Shown: in pieces, positions 6,574-12,109 of the stretch
Layout of the letters: every line of letters begins with the position of its first letter
How positions within the stretch are numbered: the stretch's first letter is position 1
Assembly: GCA_946479985.1 (NCBI GenBank)
Contig: CAMLIF010000116.1
Coordinates: 1 to 12,109, forward strand
Direction: 5' to 3'
DNA: 12,109 bases
Origin: an uncultured Flavobacteriales bacterium
Lineage (GTDB): Bacteria > Bacteroidota > Bacteroidia > Flavobacteriales > Crocinitomicaceae
Position numbers and translations under genes: made by a program
The notes under the pieces: generated by a model
Database searches by the model: none
Seen by the model: only the letters and a program-made list of their open reading frames with translations
What the model was told of the DNA's origin: nothing

Positions 6574-7191
6574 CTAGAAGACTTTCAATTCATTTTCATA
6601 ATCAGGAAGTGAAAACCAATGCTTCCACCCTACTGAAAAAATACAAGCTAAAGGAACTCCGGGAGTAAAACTGAATGACACCTGATTTTTGGGGGAAACC
6701 ACCCAATCGTACTCAAATTCGAAACTTACCGGTAAAAACCGATGCTGAACAACTCCTAAATTTCGCATGGAATCGACTCTGAAAAAGCCCGACGGTTCAT
6801 AATCCTTCCCGAATCGGGTCCAGGAATTGCGGATCATATAGGCCGGACCCAATCCGAAGTAAATACGATGTTTCGGTTTTCTCAAAAGCAGCATACGTCC
6901 ACCAATGTGAGTAACGGAACACCAGCCTGCCGAGCAATCGGTAAACAATCCCTGGATAATTTTAACCGAGAAATAATCTTTGTAGACGAAGCGTTCAACA
7001 CCGATAAATCCTCCGAAATTAGCCACAATCCTTGCACGTTTGTCTAATTTATAAGGCTGTAATTCTGCAGTCGGATCACCGGTTGGATGAACCGTGAATC
7101 CAAAATATTTCACTGTCACAGTTGTTTGACCGTAACTTAGAAATACACAAGAACTGAATATTACGCTTTGAAAAACGGTTTTAAACACCAT
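6574..7191 (-). CDS. Secreted, probably outer-membrane beta-rich protein of unknown function
   Basis: I do not recognise the family. The 205-residue product begins with a signal peptide (about 1-21) ending SYG before Gln, as many Bacteroidota exported proteins do. The rest is rich in aromatic residues and alternates hydrophobic and polar positions, for example IGGRMLLLRKPKHRIYFGLGPAYMI and QVSFSFTPGVPL, as expected of beta-barrel strands. It lacks long hydrophobic helices after the signal. Two nearby cysteines (in FTDCSAGWCS) could form a disulfide. Its start lies 31 bases inside the end of the lipoprotein gene, in another frame, so translational coupling is likely and the two products probably act together. 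A small outer-membrane barrel is my best guess; a soluble beta-sandwich is the alternative. Confidence 0.72.
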   Translation of the reverse strand: MVFKTVFQSVIFSSCVFLSYGQTTVTVKYFGFTVHPTGDPTAELQPYKLDKRARIVANFGGFIGVERFVYKDYFSVKIIQGLFTDCSAGWCSVTHIGGRMLLLRKPKHRIYFGLGPAYMIRNSWTRFGKDYEPSGFFRVDSMRNLGVVQHRFLPVSFEFEYDWVVSPKNQVSFSFTPGVPLACIFSVGWKHWFSLPDYENELKVF

Positions 7192-7982
7192 ACAACTGCA
7201 TTCAAAACTCCGCGAATGATGCTTCCCAGAATTTTATGGTTTTTATGTTTTGATACGAATTTGGGTGAATTGGCATAATACCAGCCAATAAATTTATTTC
7301 CCCAGGAATACTTTGCCAGGAATTGATCTCTGAATGCTCTTAACACCATTACTTTTGGCGCTTCGTACGAACCATAAACCATCGTGGCAATGTAACAACC
7401 CGAATCGGAATTACTTCCGCCGCTGTCACCTGAATCGCCGCTATCAGAATCAGAACCCGATCCTGAACCATCCGTTCCCTTATCGGCAGCACTCGCTAAA
7501 AGCACAATTAACAATGAAATAATCAGGATACCAAGAAGTACAAAGAGAATCACCAAACCTGCAGCAGCAAATGCAGCTCCCTCATCTTTGGCCAGCATTT
7601 TTACTTCTTTGATTTCTTTCCTGCCAAGTTTTATTTTTTCACCATTGGCAATTTTCGACTCATAATAAGCTTTGTCTTCCTTATCGAGATATACATGCAC
7701 GTCGTTTCTGGTATCAAACAATTCCTGCGGAGTCTTCGGATTTTCATTGATGGTTTTCGGATCAACCGGAACCGGATCTCCGGCTAACGAATCATTGATC
7801 ATTTCCGGGTTTTCTAACCGAAAGGTTGATTCTCCGTTGTGAAAGTAGACATTGTACTTACTGATTTTGTCTTCAACATGTTCATTTGAATAAAACTGCT
7901 CGTTGGACAAAGACACCTGCCTCACGCCATCGCACGAAAATAGTACGACAGCGGTAGTGATAGCGATAACTATTTTTTTCAT
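7161..7982 (-). CDS. Lipoprotein with membrane helix, Ser/Asp/Gly linker and CFI-box-like C-terminal domain
   Basis: The 273-residue protein starts with a lipoprotein signal: MKKIVIAITTAVVLFSC with lipobox LFSC and Cys17 as the lipidation site. A polar region follows (18-135). Next come a strong hydrophobic segment (about 136-164) and a low-complexity Ser/Asp/Gly linker (about 167-195). The end begins GCYIATMVYGSYEAP (195-209) and continues through LRAFRDQFLAKYSWG to FIGWYYANSPKFV. This matches the conserved domain I know as CFI-box-CTERM (usually Cys-Phe-Ile-Ala-Thr); here Phe is Tyr. That domain is thought to be a C-terminal sorting or processing signal, but its role is not established. A second hydrophobic stretch (251-268) closes the protein. 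It overlaps the downstream secreted-protein gene by 31 bases. Molecular function is unknown. Confidence 0.82.
   Translation of the reverse strand: MKKIVIAITTAVVLFSCDGVRQVSLSNEQFYSNEHVEDKISKYNVYFHNGESTFRLENPEMINDSLAGDPVPVDPKTINENPKTPQELFDTRNDVHVYLDKEDKAYYESKIANGEKIKLGRKEIKEVKMLAKDEGAAFAAAGLVILFVLLGILIISLLIVLLASAADKGTDGSGSGSDSDSGDSGDSGGSNSDSGCYIATMVYGSYEAPKVMVLRAFRDQFLAKYSWGNKFIGWYYANSPKFVSKHKNHKILGSIIRGVLNAVVWCLKPFFKA
7398..7472 (-). repeat. Low-complexity Ser/Asp/Gly-coding tract
   Basis: This stretch encodes residues 171-195 of the lipoprotein, built of Gly-Ser, Ser-Asp and Gly-Asp-Ser units. The underlying DNA is a degenerate repeat of TCNGAN and TCNGGN codon pairs. Such tracts are prone to length change by slippage and separate the membrane helix from the CFI-box-like domain. 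Confidence 0.7.
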
Positions 7983-8001
7983 TTTGGTAGAAGTTTCAAA
8001 T

Positions 8002-8009
8002 CAAAGATA
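8002..8009 (-). promoter_or_regulatory. -7 element of the lipoprotein operon
   Basis: TATCTTTG on the minus strand matches TAnnTTTG exactly and ends 19 bases before the ATG. No convincing -33 TTG was seen at the expected distance. Confidence 0.55.
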
Positions 8010-8145
8010 GTATTTGAAAAGAATAAAATATTACGCATTCCTAGTAACTGGTCATTTAATCAAAATGTTGGCGAGCAAGTCAGAACATTCACGATCGGTT
8101 GGTAACTCTCGTATTGAATTGGAGATTCAAAGGGTATTTTATAAT

Positions 8146-8153
8146 TACATTTG
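8146..8153 (+). promoter_or_regulatory. -7 element of the LytTR regulator gene
   Basis: TACATTTG matches TAnnTTTG exactly. TTG at 8119-8121 lies 24 bases upstream, slightly long for a -33 box. Transcription would begin near 8159, downstream of the candidate starts at 8099 and 8156, which favours the ATG at 8177. Confidence 0.5.
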
Positions 8154-8176
8154 AAATGATAAATCAAATTTTCAAA

Positions 8177-8890
8177 ATGATAAGGACAGTAATTGTGGAT
8201 GACGAGATTTTCGCTAGTGATAACTTGTCTAAACTACTCAACTTATATTGTAACGATGTTTCAGTTGTAGGTACTGCAAACTCGGTTGATGATGCCATTC
8301 AAAAAATAACTACCCTTCGTCCTGAATTGGTTTTTTTGGATGTTCATCTGGCCCGAGACACCTCCTTTTCCATTCTAAAAGCCTTTTCCGAGATTACCTT
8401 TTCAATAATTTTCGTCTCGGGCTATGCAAATTACGCTATTGATGCTTTTAAAGTAAGTGCTATTGATTATTTACTAAAACCTCTGGACAGCGATGATCTG
8501 CTGACCGCCATGGAAAAATACAGAAAGTGGAAATCACTGAACGAAAAAAACGCCTTCTCAGAAACTTCAATCCGCATTCATCACAAAGACACGGTCAGCT
8601 TTATCCAATCTTCAAGTATTATTGCGCTGATTGCTAATGATAATTATACTACGATTATTTCAAAAGATGAGCAAAAATATACTGCTGCAAAAACACTTAA
8701 GGAATTTGAAGAGACCCTGAGTTCGAGTAAGCATTTCATTCGAATTCACCGCAGTATTCTCGTCAATATACATTTTGTAGAAACATATTCAAAAACGGCA
8801 CCTTACACCATAAAAATGAAGAATGGCGAAGAATATGAAATCTCACGCAGGAAACGATCCGAAATAATTGGGTTTCTGACCAGTCAATAA
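8177..8890 (+). CDS. LytTR-family response regulator
   Basis: This 237-residue two-component regulator has a receiver domain (about 2-115) with acidic residues Asp8 and Asp9, phospho-acceptor Asp55 in VFLDVHL, Ser81 in FVSG, and Lys101 in LLKPL. A LytTR DNA-binding domain follows (about 132-234), with NDNYTTI (154-160), FIRIHRSILVN (187-197) and the closing SRRKRSE. LytTR domains bind DNA through beta strands at short direct repeats. I chose ATG 8177 because MIRTVIVDDE is the canonical receiver start. The frame stays open back to an ATG at 8099, but those extra residues look unstructured and fall upstream of the predicted promoter. No histidine kinase gene is next to it in the window. The large secreted-protein gene follows after an inverted repeat and could be a target. 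Confidence 0.92.
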   Translation: MIRTVIVDDEIFASDNLSKLLNLYCNDVSVVGTANSVDDAIQKITTLRPELVFLDVHLARDTSFSILKAFSEITFSIIFVSGYANYAIDAFKVSAIDYLLKPLDSDDLLTAMEKYRKWKSLNEKNAFSETSIRIHHKDTVSFIQSSSIIALIANDNYTTIISKDEQKYTAAKTLKEFEETLSSSKHFIRIHRSILVNIHFVETYSKTAPYTIKMKNGEEYEISRRKRSEIIGFLTSQ

Positions 8891-8897
8891 TCTGTTA

Positions 8898-8945
8898 ACC
8901 GTTTACTCGGTTTTCAGACCACGGTTGCAATACCGAGTAAACGGT
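8898..8945. promoter_or_regulatory. 14-bp perfect inverted repeat upstream of the secreted-protein gene
   Basis: ACCGTTTACTCGGT (8898-8911) and its exact reverse complement (8932-8945) flank 20 bases. The centre is about 60 bases before the likely transcription start of the next gene, a normal activator position. Each arm contains ACCGTTTAC, which matches 8 of 9 positions of the LytTR half-site consensus as I remember it. It could instead be a terminator hairpin for the regulator gene, but no U-tract follows. Confidence 0.5.
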
Positions 8946-8969
8946 AACAATACTGCATCTCACACTCAT

Positions 8970-8977
8970 TAGCTTTG
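8970..8977 (+). promoter_or_regulatory. -7 element of the large secreted-protein gene
   Basis: TAGCTTTG matches TAnnTTTG exactly, 26 bases before the ATG. No -33 TTG is present about 20 bases upstream, which fits a promoter that needs an activator bound at the inverted repeat just beyond. Confidence 0.55.
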
Positions 8978-9003
8978 TATTTCACTATAAAAACACATCG
9001 CTC

Positions 9004-12000
9004 ATGAAACACTATTTCATTTCAAGCTTGTGCATGTTGTTAATAACACTCATGCACGGCGTTTCCTTCTCACAACAAGGAAACACCTGGACCTTCGGAG
9101 TTAACGCCCGCGTTAATTTTGACGGAACAAATCCTCCAACCGTAGGAACCTCCTCCCTTTCAAGTTACGAGGGTTGCGCAAGTATGTCGGATAATGCCGG
9201 GAACCTAATCTTTTATACTGACGGGATAACCGTTTGGGACAATACAAACACCGTTGTTCCCGGAGTATTAAACGGCCATTGGTCTTCTGCTCAAAGTGGT
9301 ATTATTGTACCTGAACCAGGATTAACTCCCGGTTCAACAACAGGCAGATATTACATCTTTTCAGTTCCGCAACTTGCATCAGGACAGGTTCAACACACAA
9401 TCTACAATTCCGGAACAAACCTGCTTTCAAATTTAAATACACCAATGCCAGACAATGGAACGGCATTAAATACTACTGAAAGTATTACAGTTGCCAGACA
9501 TTGTAATGGAATTGATTATTGGGTCATAACACACGAAGCAGCAAACAGTAATCGATTTAAAGCTTATCTGGTAACAAATGCTGGCTTAGCAATGCCTGTT
9601 AGTTCGCTTGTTGGCCCCATAGTACCTTCAGGAAGTGGAGAAATCAATTCTGCCTGTAACATGAAAGTATCGCCTAATAACAATCGTTTGGCATTCATTG
9701 TAAGACAAACAAGTGTAAATCTATTTGATTTCAATCCATCAACCGGCGTAATTTCAAATCCTGTAAACGTAGTAACAGGTGTAGGAAGATCATATTACGG
9801 GGTTGAATTCTCTCCGAACAGTAATGTACTTTATTACACGGACGTGCTTGCCGGATTATTTGCATACAATATACTGGCACCTGCAACAAGAACTCTGGCA
9901 AATGCATTTGCAACTACGAACAATTTATACGCAGGATTGCAACTCGCTCCAAACGGCCTAATCTATATGGCTAAAGACGGTGACTCAAACATGGGAAATC
10001 TAAATCAAACTACTTTGGGCCGAATTGATACTCCTGATAGTTATTTGGGATCAACATATACGGTAAACGGGTTGACATTAGCTGCCGGGACAGGTGTAAA
10101 ATGTGGTTTACCAAATGTTATTCCTTCTTTTATTAACCCACAATTAGACATAACTGCATCCGACAGTGTTATTTGTTCAGGAACAAGCACCACTTTGACA
10201 GCAACCGGTAATGCGAACGGTGCTTACACCTGGAGCCCGGCAACCGGGTTAAACACCACAACTGGATCTGTAGTTATTGCATCTCCAACTTCTGATCAAA
10301 CTTATATTGTTTCATCAACCGTAAACGGATGTACAACCACCCAACAAATAACCATCAACGTGGAAAACTGTTGTTTTGCAGCAGTAGATCCGGTATTTAC
10401 ACCGATAACTTCAGATCCATATTTTACGACACACACTGTTTTATCCGGAAAATATTACGTTGCCCCTGGTGTAGTAATCACCGTAGACGCAACAACCCTG
10501 GATATGACAAATGTGGATATGGTTTTTGATGAATGTGCAGGTATCAATTTTGTAAATGGTGCGCAGGCAATTGCCTATAATTCTGTTTTCCGTACTTGTG
10601 ATGAATTGACAAGCTGGTTAGGATTTTCATTCTCAGGAAGTAATGGAAACATCTCCGAATCAACGTTCAAAAACGCTCAAAAGGCAATCAAACTTGAGAA
10701 AACATCGAACGTTCGTATAACGAACAACAATTTCCTCAACAATCAGATCAGTGTTTATTTGAATATCAACGCACTTTCCGAAGCAATTTCAGGAAATGAA
10801 TTCACGATCAACAACGTCGGGGTAAATTATGAAACTTGTGAAAACACATTCGGAAATTCAGATGCCTTTGGTATCTGGGCAAGAAGAGGAACATTCAGAG
10901 ACGTTATTTCTCAGAACAATTTTGTAAATGCCGATTTCAGCAATACGAAACGTGTTTACGGGGTTTATCTTACTGAAACCTCGTCCAGTGCTAACATTAC
11001 CGCGAATTCGTTTACCAATCAATACACAAGTGTTTATGTTTCTCAAGGTTCTCGTATCACGGTACAAAACAACACTGTTGAACTGACTAACTTATACTCG
11101 TACCCGGGATTACCAGGACAAGACATTCAAATCTACTTTTTGAACGCATCCAATAACTGTACAATTTCCGGAAACACGCTGAAAGGAAGACCTTTATACA
11201 GCAACTTTGGAATTTATTCTGATGGCAACAGTGTGATTTCCATAACAGGAAATAACCTGAGACACTTCAGAACGTGTATTCAGACAGTAAACTCAACGAG
11301 CATTGATGTTATTAATAATACAATGGAAAACGCCGGAATAGGTATTTACTCGCTTGATAACAGAACATCCTATTTTGGCTGTAACATTATCAACTGTTTG
11401 GAAGACAATTCTACTGGAATTTCATTTGTTCAAACGTTTAACACACAATCAGGATGCAGAATTGTAGGAAACTGTATTTATAATACTTACACTGCTCTTT
11501 CATTGAATAAAGGAACTGCAACCGGAACAGGAACAATGCCGCTTATCCTGAATAACTTCTTGTACAGCTACAGAAATTTCGGTGTTCTTAACACCAATTT
11601 CAATGGTCCGATTGGTACAGGCTTAACAGGAACAACTGCCGGCAAAAATACCTTTGCATCAAACAACGTTGCCGGTGGAGTAACGGATATTTCTTCAAAC
11701 ACACCACTGGCTTCTGTTGGGAATTTTGGTGTCACAAACGTCAACGCGAACGTTACGCTAACTGGAAACAATACCTTCTATTCAACAACTGCCTGCGGAA
11801 GCCAGTTAGGAAATGCTACAACACAATTCTCTTCAAACGACCTTTGTCAGAATATTACCGGGGACCAGGGAATGATGCAGGCGGTTATCGAACATGGAGT
11901 ATTAAAAGCCGGGTTTGAAACAGAACTGGATCAATTGGGGCATGAAGAGAAGTTAAACACATTGATTCATGTTGCTTCTGAACTATCTGCTTCAACGAAC

Positions 12001-12109
12001 TCAACAGATATGAATAGTCTTCATGTATATGTTAACGGTTCAGATCTTTCTGATAACGAGAAAAATCGCATTCTTTCAAAATTGTATACAGAACAACCGG
12101 CTCTAGCGC
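9004..12109 (+). CDS. Large secreted protein: propeller-like, Ig/PKD-like and parallel beta-helix modules (3' end outside window)
   Basis: The frame is open from the ATG at 9004 to the window edge, giving 1035 residues without a stop, so the C-terminus is missing. A signal peptide covers about 1-23, ending in Ser before Gln-Gln. Residues about 26-375 look like a beta-propeller of the type found in Bacteroidota secreted proteins, with blade-like motifs such as GVEFSPNSNVLYYTD (266-280) and LQLAPNGLIYMA (312-323). An Ig/PKD-like domain (about 384-453) carries the usual VICSG, YTWSPATGL and NGCTTT landmarks. From about 520 to 900 there are irregular repeats of type ITNNNFLNNQ, ITANSFTNQY and ISGNTLKGR, each turn Asn- and Ile-rich, as in right-handed parallel beta-helices (NosD/pectate-lyase fold). 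The last 80 residues are more helical. Export and surface attachment by the type IX system is likely, but its sorting domain would lie beyond the edge. Substrate or function is unknown. Confidence 0.88.
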   Translation, partial: MKHYFISSLCMLLITLMHGVSFSQQGNTWTFGVNARVNFDGTNPPTVGTSSLSSYEGCASMSDNAGNLIFYTDGITVWDNTNTVVPGVLNGHWSSAQSGIIVPEPGLTPGSTTGRYYIFSVPQLASGQVQHTIYNSGTNLLSNLNTPMPDNGTALNTTESITVARHCNGIDYWVITHEAANSNRFKAYLVTNAGLAMPVSSLVGPIVPSGSGEINSACNMKVSPNNNRLAFIVRQTSVNLFDFNPSTGVISNPVNVVTGVGRSYYGVEFSPNSNVLYYTDVLAGLFAYNILAPATRTLANAFATTNNLYAGLQLAPNGLIYMAKDGDSNMGNLNQTTLGRIDTPDSYLGSTYTVNGLTLAAGTGVKCGLPNVIPSFINPQLDITASDSVICSGTSTTLTATGNANGAYTWSPATGLNTTTGSVVIASPTSDQTYIVSSTVNGCTTTQQITINVENCCFAAVDPVFTPITSDPYFTTHTVLSGKYYVAPGVVITVDATTLDMTNVDMVFDECAGINFVNGAQAIAYNSVFRTCDELTSWLGFSFSGSNGNISESTFKNAQKAIKLEKTSNVRITNNNFLNNQISVYLNINALSEAISGNEFTINNVGVNYETCENTFGNSDAFGIWARRGTFRDVISQNNFVNADFSNTKRVYGVYLTETSSSANITANSFTNQYTSVYVSQGSRITVQNNTVELTNLYSYPGLPGQDIQIYFLNASNNCTISGNTLKGRPLYSNFGIYSDGNSVISITGNNLRHFRTCIQTVNSTSIDVINNTMENAGIGIYSLDNRTSYFGCNIINCLEDNSTGISFVQTFNTQSGCRIVGNCIYNTYTALSLNKGTATGTGTMPLILNNFLYSYRNFGVLNTNFNGPIGTGLTGTTAGKNTFASNNVAGGVTDISSNTPLASVGNFGVTNVNANVTLTGNNTFYSTTACGSQLGNATTQFSSNDLCQNITGDQGMMQAVIEHGVLKAGFETELDQLGHEEKLNTLIHVASELSASTNSTDMNSLHVYVNGSDLSDNEKNRILSKLYTEQPALA

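Noticed and set aside
8099..8176. N-terminal extension of the LytTR regulator from the upstream ATGs at 8099 or 8156
   Set aside because: The canonical receiver start is at 8177, and the predicted -7 element at 8146-8153 would place transcription after the earlier starts.
9731..11771. Short minus-strand and other-frame open readings inside the large secreted-protein gene
   Set aside because: The plus-strand frame from 9004 is continuous to the window edge and has clear protein domains; the others are shadows.
1..12109. tRNA or rRNA genes, CRISPR arrays, insertion sequences, phage genes
   Set aside because: No cloverleaf pattern, spaced direct repeats, transposase or integrase frame was seen on either strand by eye.

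Overview
The window reads as chromosome of a Bacteroidota member, most likely Flavobacteriales; a Fluviicola/Crocinitomicaceae-type genome is a guess. Three things point there. The DNA is moderately AT-rich, and most starts have no obvious Shine-Dalgarno sequence. Several genes are preceded by the Bacteroidota-type -7 promoter element TAnnTTTG or a close variant. The protein families are also typical: an ALEGW-type membrane TPR protein beside an ECF sigma factor, a LytTR response regulator, and a large secreted propeller/Ig-like/beta-helix protein.

Layout, left to right. (1) 117-1088 (-) encodes 6-phosphofructokinase. Beyond it, at the very left edge, a consensus promoter points out of the window. 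(2) 1189-2836 (+) is a two-gene operon: an ECF sigma factor overlapping a single-pass membrane TPR protein that may act as its anti-sigma or sensor. (3) 2997-3410 (+) is an OsmC-type peroxide reductase whose promoter overlaps a perfect palindrome. A 40-nt perfect palindrome separates it from the convergent genes and probably terminates both strands. (4) 3454-6521 (-) holds a WYL-domain regulator, PaaG and a short-form PaaH. The two Paa enzymes catalyse neighbouring late steps of aerobic phenylacetyl-CoA degradation. The paaG-paaH gap is filled by a hairpin element with heptamer-repeat arms. (5) 6574-7982 (-) is a coupled pair: a lipoprotein ending in a CFI-box-like C-terminal domain and an overlapping secreted, probably beta-rich outer-membrane protein. 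(6) 8177-8890 (+) is a LytTR response regulator with no kinase beside it. (7) 9004 to the window end (+) is the first 1035 residues of a large secreted protein, cut by the window edge. Between (6) and (7) lies a strong inverted repeat just upstream of the promoter of (7), a plausible regulator site.

No RNA gene, insertion sequence, phage gene or CRISPR array was seen, and no gene-free stretch exceeds 300 bases (the longest is about 194). Most of the window is ordinary core or accessory metabolism. The points most worth a second look are the CFI-box lipoprotein pair, the heptamer-armed repeat, the inverted repeat upstream of the secreted protein, and the modular architecture of that protein. 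I found no clear evidence of a wholly new multi-gene system.
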